Positions 32,680 to 39,389 of a stretch of DNA of 64,000 nucleotides are shown in pieces. Source of the DNA: Niabella beijingensis (lineage in GTDB: Bacteria; Bacteroidota; Bacteroidia; Chitinophagales; Chitinophagaceae); the NCBI RefSeq assembly GCF_020034665.1, contig NZ_JAIQDI010000002.1, positions 620,001 to 684,000 of the forward strand, in the 5' to 3' direction. The notes below the pieces were generated by a model. That model did no database searches, was not told the DNA's origin, and worked only from the letters and a program-made list of their open reading frames with translations. Position 1 is the first letter of the stretch; every line of letters starts with the position of its first letter. The translations under genes and the position numbers were made by a program.

Positions 32680-33486
32680 ATGAGAAAGCATTTCTTCCTT
32701 CCGCTACTGTGCAACGCATTGCTGTTGTGGGCCTGCAATTCTCCAAAGCAGTCATCTTCGGGCAATCAGCCGGAAGACAGCACCGCTGCTGCGCCCAGGA
32801 TCACTGAAAAAAAATGGAAGCTGATAGAACTGGCGGGAAAACCGGTGCAGGATAAAATAAATGATAAAGAACCGTTCTTACAACTGGCGGAAGCAGATCA
32901 GCGTTTTTCCGCATCGGCCGGATGCAATGGCCTGGGGGGAACTTACGAGCTGCGGGATAACGGCAGGGTTCGCTTTAAAATGGGTATGTCCACCCTGATG
33001 GCCTGTGACCACATGGAGATGGAACAAGGGTTGACAAAAGCCCTCGAAGCTGCCGATAATTATACAATAAGTGGTGATACGCTTTCGCTGAATAAGGCCC
33101 GTATGGCGCCACTTGCGCGTTTCCGTTATGCCGGGGGAGGAACAGAAAATAATGCACTGAACGGTACCTGGGAACTGAATTATATCTCCGGTCCCAGGAT
33201 TGCCTTTGAGGGCCTTTATCCCCGTAAACGGCCGACCATCACTTTTCAGCTGCCACAAACAAGTGCAAGCGGGAACAGTAGCTGCAATAATTATAATATT
33301 GCTTTCACTATAGATGGTAATTCAATACAATTCAAGGATCCGGCCAGTACAAAAATGGCATGCGAAGGTACCGGTGAAGCTACGTTCTTTAATACATTAA
33401 AAACAGTGAACCGGTTTGATGTGGTGGATGGTACACTTCATTTCATCATGGGTGATATTGCGGTGATGCGTTTTGAACGGAAGTGA
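32680..33486 (+). CDS. META-domain lipoprotein (two HslJ-like domains)
   Basis: A 268-residue exported lipoprotein. The lipobox is LLLWACNSPK (Cys19). Two META/HslJ-like domains follow: residues ~35-150 (KKWKLIELAGKPV; FSASAGCNGLGGTY; RVRFKMGMSTLMACDHMEME) and ~160-268 (GTWELNYISGPRI; SASGNSSCNNYNIAFTIDGN; DPASTKMACEG). Each has the conserved GCN or SCN and MACxxxxE patterns. HslJ-type proteins sit in the envelope and are linked to stress and heat/novobiocin resistance; the molecular role is unknown. The upstream in-frame ATG at 32530 is rejected because it would hide the lipobox. Confidence 0.85.
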   Translation: MRKHFFLPLLCNALLLWACNSPKQSSSGNQPEDSTAAAPRITEKKWKLIELAGKPVQDKINDKEPFLQLAEADQRFSASAGCNGLGGTYELRDNGRVRFKMGMSTLMACDHMEMEQGLTKALEAADNYTISGDTLSLNKARMAPLARFRYAGGGTENNALNGTWELNYISGPRIAFEGLYPRKRPTITFQLPQTSASGNSSCNNYNIAFTIDGNSIQFKDPASTKMACEGTGEATFFNTLKTVNRFDVVDGTLHFIMGDIAVMRFERK

Positions 33487-33539
33487 TGACCGCCGTATGG
33501 CAATACGCCGGCTTGTGATCACTTTGTTCACATCAACAT

Positions 33540-33581
33540 AAAAAAAGGTGGCTGCTTCAAAAAGTTTTGAAACAGCCACCT
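33540..33581 (-). terminator. Long-stem terminator of the Hsp20 gene
   Basis: AGGTGGCTG (33546-33554) and TTCAAAA (33556-33562) pair with TTTTGAA and CAGCCACCT (33565-33581), with one bulged mismatch. The minus strand continues into seven T. It lies 18 bases after the Hsp20 stop. Confidence 0.92.
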
Positions 33582-33599
33582 GCTATAAAGAAATAACCG

Positions 33600-34070
33600 T
33601 TAACTGATCGGCACTTCCTGTGCGGGTTTGTTGGTCTCCGGGTTTTTCTGCAGGGTTACCTTTAAAACGCCGTCGGTATAGATTGCCTGGATCTCATTTG
33701 TCAGCACCTTATTGCTTAGCTGGAAGGAGCGTTCAAATGAAGCGGGCTGGTATTCCTGGTAAATGTACCGGGATGCTGCAGTGTCTTCCGGAGCGGCGTA
33801 CCGGATGGTAAGCACTTCTTCGTTCAGGGAAATTTTAAACTGCTCCTTTTGAAGACCGGCCGCATACAGGGAAATGATAAAGGTGTTATCTGTTTCTTCA
33901 ATATTTGCAGGCCTTGAATCATTCATGAATTGCTGCAGTTTGTGCATCCAGGGATGCCTGCCCCCAAAACGTCCGCCGAATTTTTTGCCAAAGGAACAGC
34001 CTTGCTGTCTGAAACGTGCATCAAAGTTTGTGTGTGGTGTATTGCCACCAATGGATTGACTGGTAAACAT
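33600..34070 (-). CDS. Small heat shock protein (Hsp20/alpha-crystallin)
   Basis: A 156-residue cytoplasmic chaperone. Residues 1-45 are a Gly/Phe/Arg-rich N-terminal arm (FGKKFGGRFGGRHPWMHKLQ). Residues ~53-143 form the alpha-crystallin domain (NTFIISLYAAGLQKEQFKIS; FERSFQLSNKVLTNEIQAIY; DGVLKVTLQKN). The C-terminal tail ends EVPIS, so VPI is the IxI/V motif that docks in a neighbour's beta4-beta8 groove. It binds unfolding proteins as an oligomer. A small membrane protein gene lies 32 bp upstream on the same strand and ends with a similar IPIS tail. Confidence 0.93.
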   Translation of the reverse strand: MFTSQSIGGNTPHTNFDARFRQQGCSFGKKFGGRFGGRHPWMHKLQQFMNDSRPANIEETDNTFIISLYAAGLQKEQFKISLNEEVLTIRYAAPEDTAASRYIYQEYQPASFERSFQLSNKVLTNEIQAIYTDGVLKVTLQKNPETNKPAQEVPIS

Positions 34071-34102
34071 AGTTGTTGTTTTTGTGTTTGATAAAATGAA
34101 GA

Positions 34103-34396
34103 TTAACTGATTGGTATGATCGCAAGCCCGGCCTGCTGATCTTTTTCATTTGCCTGGAACGGGGCCGGACCATTCAGTGGTTTGAAATGAGGCTGTTCCG
34201 CCCAGGACAGCTGGTGCTCTGCAGCCCAGCGCTGCCTTGCCTTTGACAGGATCTTACCTGCAATGGCAACCACTACGCCAATCACGACCGCAAGGATCAG
34301 TAGTTTGAAAAGAAGGAAAAGCACCAGTGCTGCAACTCCCACCAACAAGGTAAGCCCTGCCAGACGCGGAAGAATAAATAAGAATTTGTGTTTCAT
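34103..34396 (-). CDS. Small membrane protein with IPIS tail, Hsp20 operon partner
   Basis: A 97-residue protein with two hydrophobic segments or one long hairpin (LTLLVGVAALVLFLLFKLLI and AVVIGVVVAIAGKIL, residues ~13-48), followed by a ~50-residue polar tail rich in Lys, Gln and Pro. It has no recognised family. Its last residues (AIIPIS) match the C-terminus of the Hsp20 encoded 32 bp downstream (QEVPIS), and the DNA at both ends is similar (ATCAGTTAA). The IxI motif of small heat shock proteins is a docking element, so membrane recruitment of the chaperone is a reasonable hypothesis. Co-transcription is likely. Confidence 0.7.
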   Translation of the reverse strand: MKHKFLFILPRLAGLTLLVGVAALVLFLLFKLLILAVVIGVVVAIAGKILSKARQRWAAEHQLSWAEQPHFKPLNGPAPFQANEKDQQAGLAIIPIS

Positions 34397-34518
34397 TTTT
34401 TCTTTTTTTATAATTTTAAAACTGTTGTTTCTATAGTAGACGGTGACCAGGAAATTTTACTTTAGAAAAGTCATATTTTTTTACAGACAACCATCTGTGA
34501 TCACTTAAATAATTCATA

Positions 34519-35160
34519 ATGTTACAGAATCGTGTTGATCCCCTGGGCCACCTGATCCGTACAGAAGCGCGGGGGCAATGGATGGGGAATCGGGGATGCA
34601 TCCATGATGCGCATCAGCAAATTGTGCGGCCATTCAGGTTAAAAGCATGGCTGATCTGCCTGCTGGAATTCAAGGGAAGAAAACGGAATGTGATGACGGA
34701 AGGGCAGTATACCGAACTCTTTTTCCTGGATGAGGCTACCGCTTTTGCTGCCGGACACCGTCCCTGCTTTGAATGCCGGCGGCAGGATCATATACGGTTC
34801 AGACGATACTGGCTGAAAGGTAACCCGGGTTATGGATTTACCGAACGGACATCAATACAGCAAATCGATTTTATCCTTCATGAAGAACGGATGGATCCGC
34901 GTGGCTCGAAAATTACCTTTAAAGAAAAAGCGGCCTCTCTGCCGGATGGAACCTTTATACTACTGGATAATGTTCCTTTTTTGCTTTGGAAAAAACGACT
35001 TTATAAATGGACTTCTTCGGGATATGAAAACGGAGGCGGGGTGGCTGATGAGCAAATCATGACTTTGCTTACACCACGTTCAACGGTAAATACTTTTAAA
35101 GCAGGCTATAAACCACAGGTGCATACAAGTGTTGCGGTACCGGATTCTTCAGAAGGCTAG
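34519..35160 (+). CDS. Conserved protein of unknown function (HRPCxECRRxD type)
   Basis: A 213-residue soluble protein that I recognise as a conserved hypothetical found across Proteobacteria and Bacteroidota, without an assigned role. Conserved blocks: NRVDPLGHLIRTEARGQWMG near the start, GCIHD, IVRPFRLKAWLICLLEFKGRKRN (within residues ~38-60), MTEGQYTELFFLDEATAFAAGHRPCFECRRQDHIRF (split), and DGTFILLD. The HRPCxECRR element holds two Cys that could bind metal. The N-terminal block is near-invariant, which suggests an enzyme or nucleic-acid role. It has its own ATG after a 120-bp gap. Confidence 0.65.
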   Translation: MLQNRVDPLGHLIRTEARGQWMGNRGCIHDAHQQIVRPFRLKAWLICLLEFKGRKRNVMTEGQYTELFFLDEATAFAAGHRPCFECRRQDHIRFRRYWLKGNPGYGFTERTSIQQIDFILHEERMDPRGSKITFKEKAASLPDGTFILLDNVPFLLWKKRLYKWTSSGYENGGGVADEQIMTLLTPRSTVNTFKAGYKPQVHTSVAVPDSSEG

Positions 35161-35360
35161 AAGGTGTAGACTGTTTTTGTATATGGCCGGCGCAGGAGTC
35201 ACCGCCATTTCAATTTTGTGTGATGATTTTTGCAAGTATTGTAAGGAAAAGAGTAATTAAGATAATTGCAGCACCACTACATTTGCAGGATACTATGGTG
35301 AATGCTATAGGTAACAGGGTCAGCAGACTCACAAATGATGCTGATACTTAAGAAGGCGTT

Positions 35361-35417
35361 CTGTTTACAGCAGAAGGTAAACAGAAAAAAAGACCCCCTT
35401 TTGGGGGACTTTTTTTT
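35361..35417. terminator. Tandem hairpins between unknown gene and araC-type gene
   Basis: CTGTTTAC (35361-35368) pairs with GTAAACAG (35377-35384). Next, A-rich sequence with G-A-CCCCC (35385-35398) pairs with GGGGG-A-C-T7 (35403-35417), which ends in T8. The second is an intrinsic terminator that works in both directions and ends the AraC-type gene on the minus strand. Confidence 0.75.
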
Positions 35418-35435
35418 ATACCCTGAAAACAGGCT

Positions 35436-36281
35436 CTACAGCCAGGTCCTGTACTGGCGGGGGGAGAGCCCTGTCTTGGATTTAAAGAAAAAAGAGAAAT
35501 GCGCGATCTCCTGAAAACCCAGTTCAAATGCGATTTCTTTTATTGATAACTCGGAAGAATGCATCAGGCGTTTTGCTTCAAGTACCACCCGCTGCTGAAT
35601 CATCGATAAGGCGGACTCTTTAAAATTTTTCTTGCATAAAATTGTAAGATAGTTCGGAGTCACATTCAGTTGCTCCGCATAAAAGGATACTGATTTATGA
35701 CTTTGAAAATGTTTTTCGATTAGCAGGTGAAACCTGGACAATACAGAATTGGCCCTTAACTCTGTGCGCTCAGACGTGCTTTTTACATGCCGGTTGATAA
35801 GTGTTGCGATCAGGCTGCAGCGCAGACTGATAACATCCCAGAACATAGGAATGGTGTCCAGGTCTTTGCAGATAAGCGAAAACTCTGCAGCGATTTTTTT
35901 GAATATGACCGGGTCGAGATCGATCACCGGATAACGATTGTATCTTGAGAAAGCAAATTGTATAGAGGAAGAAAAGGTTTCAAAAAGACTTCGGGAAATG
36001 ATCAGCTTGTGACAGCGGGTATTTATTCCAAGGTCCCAACCGTGAACCTGATGCGGAAAAAGCATGTGGATCTGAAAAGGGCGTACAGGGTGATCGGAAA
36101 AGTCGATTGTATGCGTTCCGCTGCCATCTTCGAATAACAGAAATACAAAAAAATCATGTGTATGTGGATGGTCGAGATGATTGATACCCGCCAGCAACCG
36201 GTAAATGACATGATTGTTTATCTCTGAATCAGTTTTTAGATCATTAAACCGTACCAGCGGATACTGATTGTTCGACTTCAT
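35436..36281 (-). CDS. AraC family transcriptional regulator
   Basis: A 281-residue regulator. Residues ~20-160 are a cupin-like ligand-binding N-terminal domain (HLDHPHTHDFFVFLLFEDGS; HMLFPHQVHGWDLG), and residues ~180-281 are two AraC-type helix-turn-helix motifs (SVSFYAEQLNVTPNYLTILCK, with SIKEIAFELGFQEIAHF later, and FFKSKTGLSPRQYR). Similar proteins sense small organic or antimicrobial compounds. Upstream lies an 800-bp gap. The target is unknown; the hydrolase at 37078 is the nearest plus-strand gene. Confidence 0.93.
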   Translation of the reverse strand: MKSNNQYPLVRFNDLKTDSEINNHVIYRLLAGINHLDHPHTHDFFVFLLFEDGSGTHTIDFSDHPVRPFQIHMLFPHQVHGWDLGINTRCHKLIISRSLFETFSSSIQFAFSRYNRYPVIDLDPVIFKKIAAEFSLICKDLDTIPMFWDVISLRCSLIATLINRHVKSTSERTELRANSVLSRFHLLIEKHFQSHKSVSFYAEQLNVTPNYLTILCKKNFKESALSMIQQRVVLEAKRLMHSSELSIKEIAFELGFQEIAHFSFFFKSKTGLSPRQYRTWL

Positions 36282-37077
36282 TTTTTATATACGTTTGTTG
36301 CGACAAAGTTGAATGGGCCACGGGCGGCCGGGCTGCTTACTGACTTCAACAGAGATCCAATAGCCTTAAGCATTTTGCAGTATGCCCAGAACTATTTACC
36401 CGGAGAAAGCTCCTTGCTTTATTGTAAGTTACCAGTTGGGCATGCATAAGATCCCCCGGGCGCTCTCAGGTAGCCCCAACTTCAGACAACAAGAATACTC
36501 AGAGTTATTTACAGGTCATGGACTGTTATGGCAGCGATGGTTCACCAAACGTTATTTTCAATAGTAGACCATTCCCAAAAAGATGCTGCACTTGTTACAC
36601 TTTACTAGTTAGCTGTTTAATGAAACAGAAGGTACTAGTCCGTAACAGTCTTAACACGTTCATTAATTCAGTTATCAGGCCTTTTCGTCCGGGAGCTTTG
36701 CAACGGAAAGCCTGCCCGGAGCAGAGTCAGCAAGATTTTTTTTGATTTTTCTATGTTGACGAAAGTAACCACTTTCAGTATAATAATTTTTAACTCCGGG
36801 AGGATAGTTAGAAATATTATAACAGTTATAAAGATTTCTGTAAAAAAAAGAGGGCAGGGGGCAATAACAGGAGACAGTAAGGTGCTGGAAAACGGTCCTT
36901 GTCCGATGCGTGGGTGTAGCGGAGAACAGGCAGATGACGACGGTACTGTTTTCCGGGAATATTGCCGCTTTCGCAGCTATAATTGTCGTGTTTGTATCTT
37001 TAACAACAACAGCCCGCTATTTATTTTTACAGCAGCAATGTTTTGCTCAGCACATGATAAATCTCAAATAATAAATA
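36282..37077. other. 800-bp region without a recognised gene
   Basis: No frame here has a family signature. A compound stem-loop at 36593-36647 is the only clear structure: TGTTAC with GTAACA outside, ACTAGT with ACTAGT in the middle, CTGTTT with AAACAG inside a 4-base loop. Several A/T-rich tracts follow. It may hold the promoter region of the alpha/beta hydrolase and AraC genes, a decayed gene, or a small RNA. Confidence 0.5.
36593..36647. other. Compound stem-loop in the gene-free region
   Basis: Three collinear stems of six pairs each, with small internal loops, form a 55-base hairpin. No U-run follows, so it is not a plain terminator. It may be a small RNA or operator. Confidence 0.4.
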
Positions 37078-37884
37078 ATGACCACAGCGCAACAGGTACA
37101 ACAAAACGGAAACGGCAGGTATGTGCAGATAAACGGGATCCGGATATATGTTGAAACAGCCGGAGATCCCCAGGGTATTCCCCTGGTACTGATCCATGGC
37201 GGGGGCTCAACTATTCCATCGAACTGGGGCAGGTTATTGCCACTGTTTGAAGGCCGTTATCAAACCATTGCAATGGAACTGCAGGCACATGGGCGAACGG
37301 GCGACCGTGACACACCGGAATCATTTGAACAGGACGCAGCGGATGTGGCCGGGTTGCTGCGATCTTTGGGTGTTAACTGTGCCAATATTGCCGGGTTTAG
37401 CGATGGGGCCTGTACCACATTGGAGCTGGCCATCCGCTATCCGGACCTGGTGAATAAGATCGTGGTCATTTCCGGTAATTATAAAAGAGACGGAATGATC
37501 CCCGGTTTTTTCGAGGGACTGGAAGGTGCAACATTTGATGACATGCCGGCTGCGTTGAAGCAAGCGTACCTGGATGTTAATCCCGATAGTGCAGGTCTGC
37601 TGAACATGTTTCATAAAGACCGTGCGCGTCGCCTGGCGTTTACCGACCGGCCGGAGGAAGAGCTGAAGTCGATAAAAGCACCGGCTTTGTTGATGGCCGG
37701 AGATCAGGACGTGATCACGAATGAACATCTTGTCCAGATGAGCCGGATGATCCCCGGCGCCCGACTGGCACTGCTTCCCGGCAATCATGGTTCATTTATC
37801 GGTGAGGCGCTTACCAATGAGCCGGGCAGTCCGGTGCCGGAGCTTGCTGCGGGTATTATCTGCCGGTTTCTGGACAGATTGTAG
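37078..37884 (+). CDS. Alpha/beta hydrolase
   Basis: A 268-residue cytoplasmic hydrolase of the alpha/beta fold. The oxyanion region is LVLIHGGGSTIP, the nucleophile elbow is AGFSDGACTTLE (Ser), the acid lies in MAGDQDVITNE, and the catalytic His in PGNHGSF. The closest well-known types are lactonase/esterase-like and non-heme haloperoxidase-like hydrolases. The substrate is unknown. It begins right after an AT-rich leader with ATAAATAATG. The tRNA gene follows 130 bp later. Confidence 0.88.
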   Translation: MTTAQQVQQNGNGRYVQINGIRIYVETAGDPQGIPLVLIHGGGSTIPSNWGRLLPLFEGRYQTIAMELQAHGRTGDRDTPESFEQDAADVAGLLRSLGVNCANIAGFSDGACTTLELAIRYPDLVNKIVVISGNYKRDGMIPGFFEGLEGATFDDMPAALKQAYLDVNPDSAGLLNMFHKDRARRLAFTDRPEEELKSIKAPALLMAGDQDVITNEHLVQMSRMIPGARLALLPGNHGSFIGEALTNEPGSPVPELAAGIICRFLDRL

Positions 37885-37969
37885 CGGTTACGGTATTGGC
37901 TATGCAGGGTCTTTGTTTTTTTACGGGCAAAGCCGCCAGTACCGGGTTTGTAAAGTTTTTTTGAGGTCT

Positions 37970-38001
37970 TTTGGCTGAAATGAAAGAAAAACCTATCTTT
38001 G
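37970..38001 (+). promoter_or_regulatory. Bacteroidota promoter of tRNA-Arg
   Basis: TTTG (37970-37973) and TATCTTTG (37994-38001) are separated by 20 bp, an excellent match to the TTTG-N19/20-TAnnTTTG promoter. The start would be about 7 bases before the tRNA 5' end. Confidence 0.8.
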
Positions 38002-38014
38002 CCACCCACAAAAC

Positions 38015-38088
38015 GGCCCCGTAGCTCAACTGAATAGAGCATTTGACTACGGATCAAAAGGTTTCAGGTTTGAATCCTGACGGGGTCA
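38015..38088 (+). tRNA. tRNA-Arg (anticodon ACG)
   Basis: A 74-base cloverleaf: acceptor stem GGCCCCG/CGGGGTC (one G-U pair), D-stem GCTC/GAGC, anticodon stem TTTGA/TCAAA with loop CTACGGA (anticodon ACG, reading CGN after inosine editing), T-stem TCAGG/CCTGA with loop TTTGAAT. The discriminator is A and CCA is not encoded. The gene is preceded by a strong promoter and followed by a terminator. Confidence 0.97.
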
Positions 38089-38097
38089 CTTAAAATC

Positions 38098-38130
38098 AAG
38101 GAGTTACATTTTTTTGTAATTCCTTTTTTT
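38098..38130 (+). terminator. Terminator of tRNA-Arg
   Basis: AAGGAGTTACA (38098-38108) pairs with TGTAATTCCTT (38115-38125) with one G-U pair, and T5 follows. It lies 10 bases after the tRNA 3' end. Confidence 0.85.
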
Positions 38131-38212
38131 GTATGCAGATAATTTGGTATGATCCTTGGGAAATCTGGTAGAATTTTTTAACGGGCATCCTCATTTATAA
38201 AACACGTTTTAC

Positions 38213-38686
38213 ATGAAAATCGTTTTTTGGGCGTTGGGAAAGCAACACGATACCTATGTGAAGGAAGGGGTGGAAGGGTTTTCCGGCCGTATCGAAAATT
38301 ATTTTAAACTCGAGTGGGAGCTGATACCGGTACCCAAAGAAGCGGCACATCTCAGTGCCCAGGAACAAAAGAAAAAGGAGGCCACGGTGATCCTGCCAAA
38401 GATCGCAAAGGAAGATTACCTGGTAGCACTCGACGAAGGCGGCCGGCAGATGACTTCCGAAGGGCTGGCTGGTTTTCTGCAAAGCCGCGCCAATGCCGGC
38501 ACTCGGCGCATTATCTTTCTGATCGGGGGCGCTTACGGATTGGATGAAACGGTACAGCGGAGGGCCAATACCTTGTGGAGCCTGTCCCAGCTGGTGTTCC
38601 CGCATCAGCTGGTGCGACTGATCCTGGCAGAGCAGGTGTACCGTGCCTGTACCATCATCCGGAATGAAAAATACCACCATTCCTGA
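38213..38686 (+). CDS. rlmH: 23S rRNA pseudouridine-1915 N3-methyltransferase
   Basis: A 157-residue SPOUT methyltransferase. It begins MKIVFWALGKQHDTYVKEGV. The SAM-binding knot region includes EDYLVALDEGGRQMTSEGLA, RIIFLIGGAYGLDETV and the C-terminal LSQLVFPHQLVRLILAEQVYRACTI (in two parts). RlmH methylates Psi1915 in helix 69 of the large-subunit rRNA when 70S ribosomes form. The length (about 155) is typical. It stands between the tRNA gene and a rhomboid protease gene 52 bp downstream. Confidence 0.97.
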   Translation: MKIVFWALGKQHDTYVKEGVEGFSGRIENYFKLEWELIPVPKEAAHLSAQEQKKKEATVILPKIAKEDYLVALDEGGRQMTSEGLAGFLQSRANAGTRRIIFLIGGAYGLDETVQRRANTLWSLSQLVFPHQLVRLILAEQVYRACTIIRNEKYHHS

Positions 38687-38738
38687 ATAAATGCCGGATC
38701 ATTCATCGCAAATCAGAAATAGTCGCTATTTTTAGCCA

Positions 38739-39380
38739 ATGGAAATTACCGTTACGCTTATCATTACCATTATTACTGTAGCCGTTTCCCTTTGGGGATT
38801 CAGCAATTCAAAAGTGATCGACAATTTTATTTTTTTTGGTCCTGCCATTTCCAGGAACAATCAATACTACCGCTTTATTACGCATGGACTGATCCATGCC
38901 GATCTGATGCACCTGGCATTTAATATGATCGCACTCTATTCTTTTGGGATGGCATTGGAAACCTATTTTTTCCCTGATCAACGTGTCTTTGGAGCGGATG
39001 CCCCTTTGTACTTTGCGGGCCTGTATATCGGTGGACTTATTATCGCCAGCATACCGGATTATTTCAAACATAAGGATGACTATCATTTCAGAAGCCTGGG
39101 TGCTTCCGGTGCTGTTTCTTCCGTGATCTTTGCCGGCATCTTATTGTACCCGGCAATGCCCATCCGGTTTATCTTTTTCCCGGTGGATATTCCCGGGTGG
39201 ATCTTTGGCGGATTGTACCTCATCATATCTGCTTACCTGGATCGCCAGGGCGGAGGCCGCATCAATCACGGTGCACACTTATGGGGCGCTATTTTCGGTA
39301 TCGTTTTTATTATCGTATTTGTCAGCCTGAAGGGACAACTGAACGTTTTCGAAAATTTTATCAACCAGATACGCGGATAG
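38739..39380 (+). CDS. Rhomboid family intramembrane serine protease
   Basis: A 213-residue polytopic membrane protein with about six hydrophobic segments. The catalytic Ser lies in LGASGAVSSV (GxSG), the catalytic His in INHGAHLWGAIFG, and the N-terminal loop has HGLIHADLMHLAFNMIAL, the HxxxxHxxxN-type rhomboid region. It cleaves transmembrane substrates within the inner membrane. It follows rlmH and converges with the NRAMP gene with a 9-bp gap. The substrate is unknown. Confidence 0.93.
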   Translation: MEITVTLIITIITVAVSLWGFSNSKVIDNFIFFGPAISRNNQYYRFITHGLIHADLMHLAFNMIALYSFGMALETYFFPDQRVFGADAPLYFAGLYIGGLIIASIPDYFKHKDDYHFRSLGASGAVSSVIFAGILLYPAMPIRFIFFPVDIPGWIFGGLYLIISAYLDRQGGGRINHGAHLWGAIFGIVFIIVFVSLKGQLNVFENFINQIRG

Positions 39381-39389
39381 CGGTAACCG

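Noticed and set aside
36753..37154. 133-codon plus-strand frame before the alpha/beta hydrolase
   Set aside because: It runs into the hydrolase gene in another frame and has no recognisable sequence.
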